Positions 39,194 through 45,978 of a DNA stretch of 64,000 nucleotides are shown one piece after another (the first letter of the stretch is position 1; every line of letters begins with the position of its first letter). The translations under genes were made by a program, and so were the position numbers. Location of the stretch: NCBI RefSeq assembly GCF_000600295.1, contig NZ_JEMG01000001.1, forward strand, positions 1,493,165 through 1,557,164, read 5' to 3'. This DNA comes from Hylemonella gracilis str. Niagara R (GTDB lineage: Bacteria; Pseudomonadota; Gammaproteobacteria; Burkholderiales; Burkholderiaceae_C). The notes beneath the pieces are model-generated. The model was given only the letters and a program-made list of their open reading frames with translations. It searched no databases and was not told the origin of the DNA.

Positions 39194-39505
39194 ATGAAAC
39201 CTCTAACCATTCCCCAGGCGGCGCAGCGTGACCAGAATTCGGTGCAAATGCTTAGCGCGTGGATCGCCGAACGAGGGCTGCACTGCACGTTGAACATTGG
39301 ATTCTTTGAATCCGCAGGGCACACCGAGGCCAAGGCTTGGGGGATTCTTTTGGCCGATCTCGTAAGGCACATCGGCAATGCTGTCGCTGTAGAGCGCGGT
39401 ACGCCAGCAGACGAAACAGTAACCGCAGTCTTTACTGCGATTCAGTCAGAACTAGACTTTCCAACATCGAGCGCCGTCGGTGAATTTCATGTGGGTCACG
39501 CTTAA
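39194..39505 (+). CDS. DUF5076-like small protein (integron cassette gene)
   Basis: 103 aa from the ATG at 39194; 21 extra codons upstream are not conserved-looking. The pattern MKPLTIPQAAQRDQNSVQML, IAERGLHCTLNIGFF, KAWGILLADLVRHIGNAV and ELDFPTSSAVGEF matches what I know of DUF5076. Function is unknown. It lies wholly between two GTTAAAC cores, in the orientation and spacing of a mobile integron cassette. Confidence 0.72.
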   Translation: MKPLTIPQAAQRDQNSVQMLSAWIAERGLHCTLNIGFFESAGHTEAKAWGILLADLVRHIGNAVAVERGTPADETVTAVFTAIQSELDFPTSSAVGEFHVGHA

Positions 39506-39535
39506 TCTTGCATCGTCCTCGCAGCGCGCCTTGGG

Positions 39536-39592
39536 GTTAAACCTGCCATTCGAGCAGACTGCCTTCGGCGCCCGCTCGCTTTCACGTTAAAC
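39536..39592 (+). repeat. Integron attC recombination site (57 bp)
   Basis: GTTAAAC at 39536-39542 and GTTAAAC at 39586-39592 bound a 57-bp imperfect palindrome. The left half AACCTGCCATTCGAGCAGAC and the right half GCTCGCTTTCACGTTAAAC follow the arrangement of attC sites in environmental integrons (AACC-x-G-x-CATTC-x-AGC left arm; TTTxACGTT right arm). The inner arms CGAGC and GCTCG pair. The length equals the short class of attC sites. The left core deviates from RYYYAAC by one base. Confidence 0.78.
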
Positions 39593-39611
39593 CTCGCAAA
39601 TTACGCTCGCT

Positions 39612-40031
39612 ATGATCGATTCCGCCAAACATCTTGTCTTCCACGGCACGCTCGTGCTGCTCTTTGGGCTGCTGCTGGGCGCACCCTATGGGAAGGCGAT
39701 CAACCGTGGTGCTCCCGCTCATATCGTCAACTCTTGGCGCATCGCTCATCAGAGTCTTCCAATCGCGGCCATCCTGATGTTCTCGGTGGCTGCGCAGCTG
39801 TCGTCGTTCTCTGTGCCTGCAACCGTTTCGTGGTTGATCGCTGGCAGTCTCATCGCCTCGTCATACTTTTTCTGCGTGTCGATGCCGCTGGCCGCCATCA
39901 CGGGGCACAGGGGCCTGACTCGCGGTAAGACATTTCCCGAAAACATCGTCTTCTTCGCCAACATCGCGGGCGCGTGGCTCTCACTCATCGCCACTCTCGG
40001 TTTGGTGTATGCGGCTGCCGTATCGCTATGA
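39612..40031 (+). CDS. Small four-helix membrane protein (probable cassette gene)
   Basis: 139 aa starting 20 bp after the attC core. Four hydrophobic stretches are visible: about residues 10-25, 45-65, 72-95 and 112-136. The segment NSWRIAHQSLPIAAILMF puts a His inside a helix after a Trp-Arg, reminiscent of the haem-binding styrene oxide isomerase-like membrane proteins, but the similarity is weak. The function is unknown. Position and orientation are those of the next cassette in the array. Confidence 0.65.
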   Translation: MIDSAKHLVFHGTLVLLFGLLLGAPYGKAINRGAPAHIVNSWRIAHQSLPIAAILMFSVAAQLSSFSVPATVSWLIAGSLIASSYFFCVSMPLAAITGHRGLTRGKTFPENIVFFANIAGAWLSLIATLGLVYAAAVSL

Positions 40032-40054
40032 ATCGGAGGAAAACGCGCTCCACG

Positions 40055-40085
40055 GCAGCGAGACTTAAACCTTCAATCAAGAGGA
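40055..40085 (+). repeat. Degenerate attC-like left half
   Basis: Downstream of the membrane-protein gene, TTAAACCTTCAATCAAGAG resembles the left arm of the attC at 39536 (TTAAACCTGCCATTCGAGC). No GTTRRRY core follows within 100 bp, so this would be a decayed site. Confidence 0.35.
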
Positions 40086-40116
40086 TTCTTTCTCCGCTTC
40101 CATCGAAAGTACATCA

Positions 40117-40551
40117 ATGAAACATTATTTTTTGCTTGCAGTTTTGTGTGTACATCAAGTCGCTTTTGCGCAGACCAAGTTTTTGGCTGAATCCGATATT
40201 CGGAAGACGGCTGAGTCAGTCGTCGCGAATGTCACTGCGGGCAATCCCGCCCGTGCCTGGAAGGATCTGCGTCCTCTAACGGTTATTCCGTCCAGTGAGT
40301 TTGATGTCTTTGAGGCACAGTATGGGAGCCAGGTGTCTCAGATGATTCAAAGATTTGGGAAACCAATCGGCTACGAATACGTGCGAACGGAAAAAGTGGG
40401 CAATAGCCTTCAGCGGCTGATATTCCTAGCTCGGCACGAGAAGGCTCCGCTGCGATGGGTGCTCGTTTTCTATCGCACCGAGAAAGGCTGGGTTGCCACC
40501 GAATTCAAGTTCGATGGCGATGTACAAAATCTCTTTACTGCAGGCGGCTAA
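40117..40551 (+). CDS. Hypothetical secreted protein (144 aa)
   Basis: A signal peptide is visible (MKHYFLLAVLCVHQVAFAQ, cleavage after AFA-Q). The mature part is about 125 aa with an alpha+beta look (RKTAESVVANVTAGNPARAW, RWVLVFYRTEKGWVATEFKF), similar in pattern to NTF2-like or DUF3887-type periplasmic domains, though I cannot assign a family. It is the last gene of the AT-richer island, followed by GGCTAACCCTTAATC, which could be another attC remnant. Confidence 0.6.
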   Translation: MKHYFLLAVLCVHQVAFAQTKFLAESDIRKTAESVVANVTAGNPARAWKDLRPLTVIPSSEFDVFEAQYGSQVSQMIQRFGKPIGYEYVRTEKVGNSLQRLIFLARHEKAPLRWVLVFYRTEKGWVATEFKFDGDVQNLFTAGG

Positions 40552-40591
40552 CCCTTAATCCCTGCACTGACTTGTCAGAAGGAGTGCCGCC

Positions 40592-41083
40592 ATGTCGCAT
40601 ATTCCCAAAAACACCCTCTGCCTCTGGTACGACCGCGATGCGGAGGCAGCAGCGCGCTTCTACGCCCAGACTTTCCCCGGTTCGTCCGTCGGCGCGGTGC
40701 ACCGCGCGCCTGGGGACTTTCCCTCGGGTCAGCAGGGGGACGTGCTGACGGTGGAGTTCACGGTGCTCGGCATTCCCTGCCTGGGGCTGAACGGCGGGCC
40801 GGCGTTCCAGCCCAGCGAGGCGTTTTCCTTCCAGGTGGCCACGGAGGACCAGGCCGAGACGGACCGCTACTGGAACGCGATCGTGGGCAATGGCGGGCAG
40901 GAGAGCGCCTGTGGCTGGTGCAAGGACCGCTGGGGCATTTCCTGGCAGATCACGCCGGTCGCGTTGACCCGGGCCTACACCAGCTCGGACCGTGCCGCCG
41001 CACACCGGGCCTTCCAGGCCATGATGACGATGAAGAAGATCGACGTGGCCGCCATCGAGGCGGCGGTGCGGGGTGGGGCATGA
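40592..41083 (+). CDS. VOC-superfamily protein (PhnB/3-demethylubiquinone methyltransferase-like)
   Basis: 163 aa with AGAAGGAG upstream. The pattern NTLCLWYDRDAEAAARFYAQ, VEFTVLGIPCLGLNGGPAF and CGWCKDRWGISWQITP is the PhnB/YjdN-type glyoxalase fold. Base composition returns to that of the chromosome. The substrate is unknown; such proteins often bind metal and a small metabolite. Its stop overlaps the next start by 4 nt (ATGA), so the two are co-translated. Confidence 0.85.
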   Translation: MSHIPKNTLCLWYDRDAEAAARFYAQTFPGSSVGAVHRAPGDFPSGQQGDVLTVEFTVLGIPCLGLNGGPAFQPSEAFSFQVATEDQAETDRYWNAIVGNGGQESACGWCKDRWGISWQITPVALTRAYTSSDRAAAHRAFQAMMTMKKIDVAAIEAAVRGGA

Positions 41084-41550
41084 AAAAGTTCCTGCTGCTG
41101 CTGGTCTCGCACGGGGTGGTGCTGGTGTTCGGTTTTGCCCTGGGCATCTATGTGCTGCCCATTCTCGTAGCGCCCCCCGCGCCGACGAACGAGCAGGCAG
41201 CCATGGCCGCGCATCCTGCGGCGTTTCAAGGCCAGTTTCGCCGCGACCTGAAGGACAGCGACATGCTGCATTGGGGGGAAGGGGCGGTGTCGGTGGGGCG
41301 CGAGCGCATCGTGCTGCTGGGCCGGCTGGCGCCGGGGCCGGATTACAAGCTCTACCTCTCGCCCGAGTTCGTCGAGACCGAGGCGGATTTCCTGCGCCTG
41401 AAGCAGCAGATGCAACAAGTCGGGGACGTGCGCACCTTCGAGAACTTCGTGGTGCCCGTGCCCGCGACGGTGGACGTCGGCCGGTACAAGGCCGTCATCG
41501 TCTGGTGCGAGACCTTCTCGCAGTTCATCACGGCGGCGAGCTACCAGTAG
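41080..41550 (+). CDS. Membrane-anchored DM13-domain-like protein
   Basis: 156 aa from the ATG at 41080. A single N-terminal hydrophobic segment (residues 2-32, MKKFLLLLVSHGVVLVFGFA) acts as anchor or uncleaved signal. The exported part (residues 50-156) has the DM13-type pattern GAVSVGRERIVLLGRLAPGP, DYKLYLSPEFVETE and YKAVIVWCETFSQFI. A role in electron transfer or redox binding has been suggested for DM13 domains. It is translationally coupled to the VOC gene. Confidence 0.72.
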   Translation: MKKFLLLLVSHGVVLVFGFALGIYVLPILVAPPAPTNEQAAMAAHPAAFQGQFRRDLKDSDMLHWGEGAVSVGRERIVLLGRLAPGPDYKLYLSPEFVETEADFLRLKQQMQQVGDVRTFENFVVPVPATVDVGRYKAVIVWCETFSQFITAASYQ

Positions 41551-41623
41551 GCGCACGCGCATACGCATGCGCGCCTGCACCAGCGCGCGGGCCCATCAGT
41601 ACAGACCGTTCAGCACAGGCTGT

Positions 41624-42697
41624 TCAGTACAGGCTGTTGCTGCGGGTGCTGACGGCGGCGGCCTGCTTGCGGTTGCCGATGCGTTTCAGTGATGCGCGCA
41701 GCACTAGGCGTCCGCTGAGCAGCACGTCGCGTAAGGGCAGGGCGGGGTTGCTGATGCGCAGTTGCAGCAGGCGCAAGGCTTCTTCCCCCAGTTCGTCGCG
41801 GGGCACCTGGACGGTGGCCAGCGGTTCGTCATGGAACTCACCCGGGTTGAAGCCGTCCATGCTCAGCAGGGAGATGTCGCCGGGCACGTTCAGCCCCAGC
41901 TCACGCAACGCGGCGTGGGCGCCGGTGGCCAGGAAGTCACCGCCGACCAGGATGGCGCTGGGCAGCGCGTCGCGCGGCTGCTGGGCGAAGGCGGTGAGGA
42001 TAGCCTCGTGTGCTTCGCTCGCGCCGAAGCCGGAGGTGGCCACCAGGCGCTGGCTCTGGTCAAAGGCGATGTGGTGCTGCGCAAAGGCCTCGCGTATGCC
42101 GGCCAGGCGCCGCTCCATGGTCACGCGGCGCAGGCACATCAGCACCAGGATGTCGCGGTGCCCGTGCTCGATCAGCACGTTGGCGGAAAACTCGCCAATC
42201 TGCTGGTGGTTGGGCGACACACTGTCGAGTCGCATCTTGCGGTCGGCGCAGTTGATCAGCACGCAGGGTTTGCCCACGTCCGCCGCCACCTCGTGGATCA
42301 GCGGGTCATCGATGCCGATGAGGACGGCGGCTTCACACGCGGGCTCTCCAATGCGTTGGAGGAAGGCCGCCACGTCGTTGTCTTCCTCTTCCAGGCTGCA
42401 ATAGCTGATGCGCACATCCTGGTTGCGCACCGCTTCGCGCAGCCCTTGGATTACCTTGTAATAAAAAATGTCGGTGCGCACGTCGAAGGCGCGTGCCGGG
42501 GCGAACACGGTGAGCTGGTGAAACAGGGGCGGGCTGGACGACAGGTTCTCGAGCACACCTTGCTGTCGGGCGCAGGCCAGGACTTTTTGGCGGACTTCCG
42601 GGCTGGTGTTGGCCTTGCCCGCCAGCACGCGCGAGACGGTGCTGACGGAGACGCCGGTCAACGAGGCGATCTCCCGGATCTTCAAACGAGCGGCCAT
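41624..42697 (-). CDS. LacI/GalR-family transcriptional regulator
   Basis: 357 aa. The N-terminal HTH and hinge helix are LKIREIASLTGVSVSTVSRV-LAGKANTSPEVR; the remainder is a periplasmic-binding-type sugar-sensing core (VLIGIDDPLIHEVAAD, HGHRDILVLMCLRRVTMERR, AILVGGDFLATGAHAALREL). It is divergent from a TRAP transporter and a GH31 gene. A perfect 24-bp palindrome 20 bp upstream of its start is the probable operator, so it likely represses itself and the transport/hydrolase operon until a sugar or sugar acid binds. Confidence 0.92.
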   Translation of the reverse strand: MAARLKIREIASLTGVSVSTVSRVLAGKANTSPEVRQKVLACARQQGVLENLSSSPPLFHQLTVFAPARAFDVRTDIFYYKVIQGLREAVRNQDVRISYCSLEEEDNDVAAFLQRIGEPACEAAVLIGIDDPLIHEVAADVGKPCVLINCADRKMRLDSVSPNHQQIGEFSANVLIEHGHRDILVLMCLRRVTMERRLAGIREAFAQHHIAFDQSQRLVATSGFGASEAHEAILTAFAQQPRDALPSAILVGGDFLATGAHAALRELGLNVPGDISLLSMDGFNPGEFHDEPLATVQVPRDELGEEALRLLQLRISNPALPLRDVLLSGRLVLRASLKRIGNRKQAAAVSTRSNSLY

Positions 42698-42716
42698 CAG
42701 GAAAACCCTTAGTCCA

Positions 42717-42740
42717 ATTCATGAAAATATTTTCATGAAT
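42717..42740. promoter_or_regulatory. Perfect 24-bp palindromic operator for the LacI regulator
   Basis: ATTCATGAAAAT followed directly by its exact reverse complement ATTTTCATGAAT. It lies in the 216-bp divergent gap, near the LacI gene start and about 170 bp ahead of dctP. Even symmetry and an AT-rich centre fit a LacI-type operator, although the central CG common in this family is missing. Confidence 0.75.
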
Positions 42741-42856
42741 GATAGTCACGGTTTTGCTTGGTTTTACTCATGAACTGGCTTGTCTCTGAAATTTTTTGCA
42801 GAAAACTTCGTTGATCGTTTGCACCGGGATTCGTATAACGAAATGGTCAACATGAC

Positions 42857-42890
42857 AGGCGCCCCGGGAGCGATCCCCGGGGCGCCTTTT
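42857..42890 (+). terminator. Terminator-like hairpin in the TRAP operon leader
   Basis: AGGCGCCCCGGG (42857-42868) pairs perfectly with CCCGGGGCGCCT (42876-42887), followed by TTTT. It lies between the operator and the dctP start (42914), so it should be in the 5' leader unless the promoter is downstream. It could be an attenuator, a protective stem, or the end of an unannotated short transcript. Confidence 0.6.
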
Positions 42891-42913
42891 CCGCCATTCA
42901 AAGGAGACAAGGA

Positions 42914-43882
42914 ATGAAAGCACGTTACGCCACCCTCGTCGCGGGCCTGTTGCTGGCCCTCGGCCTCAACGCCCAAGCGGTCGAGAAAATGCGCCTGGGC
43001 CACAACCAGCCGGAAGACCATCCGGTGCACAAAGCGATGGTGCGGTTCGCTGAACTGACCAAGCAATACAGCAAGGGCGAAGTCGAAATCTCGGTGTTCG
43101 CCAACGGTGTGCTCGGTTCCGAGCGCGAGATGCTGGAGCAGGTGCAGAACGGCATCTTGCAAATCACCAAGGCCAGCGCCTCGCCGCTGGAAACATTCGC
43201 CTCCGCTTACAAGGTGTTCAACCTGCCCTTTGTGTTCCGCGACAAGGACCACTTCTACAAGACCCTGGCGAGCCCTGTGGGTGAGGAGCTTCTGGCGTCG
43301 TCGCGTAACCGCGGCTTCATCGGGTTGACCTATTACGACTCGGGTTCCCGCAGCTTCTACACCAAGCGCCCGATCAACACGCCCGACGACCTGCGCGGTC
43401 TGAAGATCCGCGTGCAGCAAAGCCCGACCACCATCGCCATGATCAAGGCGCTGGGTGCCACGCCCACGCCCATGGCCTACGGCGAGGTCTACACCGGGCT
43501 GCAGACCGGGGTGATCGACGGCGCGGAAAACAACGTCACTGCGCTGACCATCGGCCGCCATGGCGAGGTGTCCAAGTTTTATTCGGAAACGGAACACCAG
43601 ATGGTGCCCGACGTGCTGGTGATCTCCACCATGAGCTGGGGCAAGCTGAGCCAGCCGCAGCAGGCCGCGATGAAGAAGGCGGCGCTCGAATCCTTCGAAC
43701 TGCAGAAGCAGTTGTGGGGCGAGGCCGAGAAGGCCGAGCGGGTGAAGGCCGAGGCGCTGGGCGTGAAGTTCAGCCGTCCGTCCAAGGACGCCTTCGTGGC
43801 CAAGGTCAAACCCATGATGGATGCCGAGCGCCAGAACGCGGCGATTGCCAGCCTGCTCGACCGCATCGCGGCTGTGAAGTAA
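42914..43882 (+). CDS. dctP: TRAP transporter substrate-binding protein (DctP family)
   Basis: 322 aa with AAAGGAG upstream and a signal peptide (MKARYATLVAGLLLALGLNA, cleavage near AQA). The TRAP SBP pattern includes RLGHNQPEDHPVHKAMVRFA, FRDKDHFYKTL, the carboxylate-binding Arg in LRGLKIRVQQSPT and EVYTGLQTGVIDGAENN. The conserved Arg implies an acidic ligand, for example a sugar acid. It delivers ligand to the DctQM membrane complex encoded next. Confidence 0.92.
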   Translation: MKARYATLVAGLLLALGLNAQAVEKMRLGHNQPEDHPVHKAMVRFAELTKQYSKGEVEISVFANGVLGSEREMLEQVQNGILQITKASASPLETFASAYKVFNLPFVFRDKDHFYKTLASPVGEELLASSRNRGFIGLTYYDSGSRSFYTKRPINTPDDLRGLKIRVQQSPTTIAMIKALGATPTPMAYGEVYTGLQTGVIDGAENNVTALTIGRHGEVSKFYSETEHQMVPDVLVISTMSWGKLSQPQQAAMKKAALESFELQKQLWGEAEKAERVKAEALGVKFSRPSKDAFVAKVKPMMDAERQNAAIASLLDRIAAVK

Positions 43883-43890
43883 GCCGCGCG

Positions 43891-43980
43891 GGCGGCGAGC
43901 GCGTGAGCGCGCTCCGCCGCCTTCTTTTTTCGTGACGCATGCTGGCCTGCGCCCCTTGCAGGCGATCCGGCATCGTCACG
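43891..43980 (+). terminator. Two consecutive hairpins between dctP and dctQ
   Basis: First stem: GGCGGCGAGCGCG with GCGCTCCGCCGCC (one bulge), then TTCTTTTTT, at 43891-43930. Second stem: CGTGACGCATGC at 43931 with GCATCGTCACG ending at 43980, with an inner CCTGC/GCAGG pair. Together they fill the gap between dctP and dctQ and probably limit transcription of the membrane subunits or stabilise the dctP message. Confidence 0.7.
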
Positions 43981-43998
43981 TTCCAAGCGTGAGACGAA

Positions 43999-44532
43999 AT
44001 GACCATGAATCTGCTGTTTGCCTTGAAGCGCGTGCTGGACCGGGGGCTGGAAGTCCTGCTGGTGCTGCTTTTTTCCGTCCTGTTTGCTTGCGTGATCATC
44101 CAGGTGTTCACGCGCTACGTGCTTGGAGACCCTGCCATCTTCACCGAAGAAGTCTCGCGCTACGCGATGATCTGGTTGAGCCTGCTGGGGGCGGCTTATG
44201 CCGCCGGCAAGATTGAACACATGGCTTACACCATGCTGCCCGACAGCCTGAGCGGCGCCCGTTTGAGGTGGCATGTGCGTTCGGTGGCCTTGATCGTGCT
44301 GGCGTTCGCGGCCTCGGTGATGTGCTACGGCGGGGGCTTGCTGGTGCTGCGCGCGCTGGAGTTCGAGCAGCTCACCGCGACTTTGGAGTGGCCCATGGGC
44401 TATGTCTATCTCTGCATTCCGATCTCGGGTGCCCTCATCGTGTACTACCAAATCCTCATCCTGCTGGCTCCGGATCAATTGCAGCCGCAGAACGCGGACG
44501 CCGCCGCGACCGCTGCGCATTTGGCGGATTGA
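43999..44532 (+). CDS. dctQ: TRAP transporter small permease (DctQ family)
   Basis: A 177-aa four-helix membrane protein: hydrophobic stretches around residues 18-40, 52-72, 93-115 and 132-155. The family pattern VIIQVFTRYVLGDPAIFTEE and SRYAMIWLSLLGAAYAAGK is clear. It pairs with the large DctM subunit, whose gene starts 15 bp later. A second ATG 6 nt downstream could also start translation. Confidence 0.9.
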   Translation: MTMNLLFALKRVLDRGLEVLLVLLFSVLFACVIIQVFTRYVLGDPAIFTEEVSRYAMIWLSLLGAAYAAGKIEHMAYTMLPDSLSGARLRWHVRSVALIVLAFAASVMCYGGGLLVLRALEFEQLTATLEWPMGYVYLCIPISGALIVYYQILILLAPDQLQPQNADAAATAAHLAD

Positions 44533-44547
44533 ATCTCCGAGCTAGTC

Positions 44548-45855
44548 ATGACTGCAATCATCATCTTGACGATCGTCTTCACGATCCTGCTGCTCTGGGG
44601 CGTCCCCGTGAGCTTCGCGATCGGTGTGTCCACGCTGGTCGCACTGTTTGCCTTTCTTCCCGATGCCACCCAGGCCCTCGTGGTGTCCGCCCAGCGCATG
44701 ACCTCGAGCCTGGACAGCTTCACGCTTGTGGCGATTCCCCTGTTCATCCTCGCGGGCAACATCATGAACACCGGCGGCATCGCCTTGCGCCTGATTGACT
44801 TCGCGCGGGTGGTGGTCGGGCGCCTGCCGGGCTCGCTGGCCCACATCTCCTGTGTGGCCAATGCCTTGTTCGGTTCGATTTCAGGCTCGGCGGTGGCCAG
44901 CGCGGCGGCTGTGGGTTCCACGCTGACGCCGCAACAGCGCGCGGCGGGCTACAACATGCCTTTCTGCGCCGCGGTGAACGCCATCAGCTCACCGGCGGGT
45001 TTGTTAATCCCGCCCTCGGGGGCGCTGATTGTGTATTCGCTGATCTCGGGCGGCACGCCGGTCGATGTGCTGTTCGTGGCGGGTTACATCCCCGGCATCC
45101 TGATGGTAGCCATGGCCATGGTCTGGATCGCCGTGAAGGCCGCGCGGGGTGAGTTCCCAAAAGAGGTGTACCGCTACACCCCGAAAGAATCGCTGCAGAT
45201 CTCCTTGCGGGCCATTCCGGCCCTGCTGCTGATCGTGATCGTGATGGGCGGCATTGTGGGTGGTGTCTTCACCGCCACGGAGGCCGCAGGAATCGCGGCG
45301 CTCTACACCTTCATCCTCGGGCGCTTTTTTTACAGGACGCTGGACAACCGTGCGCTGATCAAGAGCACCCTGGATGCGGCCGTGGGCTCGGCCATCGTGA
45401 TGCTGATGGTCGGTGTTTCCATGACCATGGCCTGGCTGCTGGCTTCCAGCGGCGCCGCGCGCATGCTGTCGGACGCCATCATTGAATTTTCCAGCAACCC
45501 CTATGTGTTGATGCTGCTGTTCAACGGTCTGTTGCTGTTGATCGGAACCTTCCTGGACATCACCCCGGCGCTGCTGATCTTCACCCCCATCTTCTTGCCC
45601 GCCGCCATGGCCTTGGGCATCTCGCCCGTGCACTTCGGCATCATCATTGTTTACAACCTCTGCATCGGCATCACCACGCCGCCCGTAGGCAGCACTTTGT
45701 TTGTGTCATCGCGTGTGGCCCAGGTGACGCTGGCGCAAATGACGCGACCCTTGATGCCCTTGTTCGCGCTGCAGGCCGTCGGCTTGTTGTTGGTGACCTT
45801 CATCCCCGCCTTGTCGACCTGGCTGCCGAGTGTGCTGCTTGGTAAGACCGGTTGA
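44548..45855 (+). CDS. dctM: TRAP transporter large permease (DctM family)
   Basis: A 435-aa polytopic protein with about 11-12 hydrophobic segments and the DctM blocks VAIPLFILAGNIMNTGGIA, FGSISGSAVASAAAVGSTL, SSPAGLLIPPSGALIVY and NLCIGITTPPVGSTLFV. It uses an ion gradient to import the ligand captured by DctP. It is the last transporter gene; the GH31 gene follows after 123 bp in the same direction. Confidence 0.94.
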   Translation: MTAIIILTIVFTILLLWGVPVSFAIGVSTLVALFAFLPDATQALVVSAQRMTSSLDSFTLVAIPLFILAGNIMNTGGIALRLIDFARVVVGRLPGSLAHISCVANALFGSISGSAVASAAAVGSTLTPQQRAAGYNMPFCAAVNAISSPAGLLIPPSGALIVYSLISGGTPVDVLFVAGYIPGILMVAMAMVWIAVKAARGEFPKEVYRYTPKESLQISLRAIPALLLIVIVMGGIVGGVFTATEAAGIAALYTFILGRFFYRTLDNRALIKSTLDAAVGSAIVMLMVGVSMTMAWLLASSGAARMLSDAIIEFSSNPYVLMLLFNGLLLLIGTFLDITPALLIFTPIFLPAAMALGISPVHFGIIIVYNLCIGITTPPVGSTLFVSSRVAQVTLAQMTRPLMPLFALQAVGLLLVTFIPALSTWLPSVLLGKTG

Positions 45856-45978
45856 CCCCGCCGCCGCCGCTCAAGCCGATTCTGTTGTTTTCCCCCAGGG
45901 TCCCGTCGTGTGACGGGCCCAGGGCTGACCGCGCCAGAGCCTGGCCCGGTGGGCCCGGTGTTGTCTGGAGTATGAGAA

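Larger units (their letters stand above)
36930..40550. other. AT-richer accessory island with a partial integron cassette array
   Basis: From just after the aldo/keto reductase stop to just before the VOC gene, base composition and codon use change plainly: many A/T-ending codons, AT-rich gaps and few long antisense frames. Six genes lie here, none matching housekeeping functions. At least one attC-like site (39536-39592) and a second GTTAAAC core (39154-39160) are inside. No integrase gene, transposase or tRNA was seen at either edge. Confidence 0.75.

Noticed and set aside
36930-40550. Prophage or transposon
   Set aside because: No integrase, transposase, capsid-like gene, terminal inverted repeats or tRNA target at the edges; only integron-type sites were found.
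40551-40591. A second full attC after the 144-aa gene
   Set aside because: GGCTAACCCTTAATC resembles a left half, but no GTTRRRY core or pairing right arm follows.
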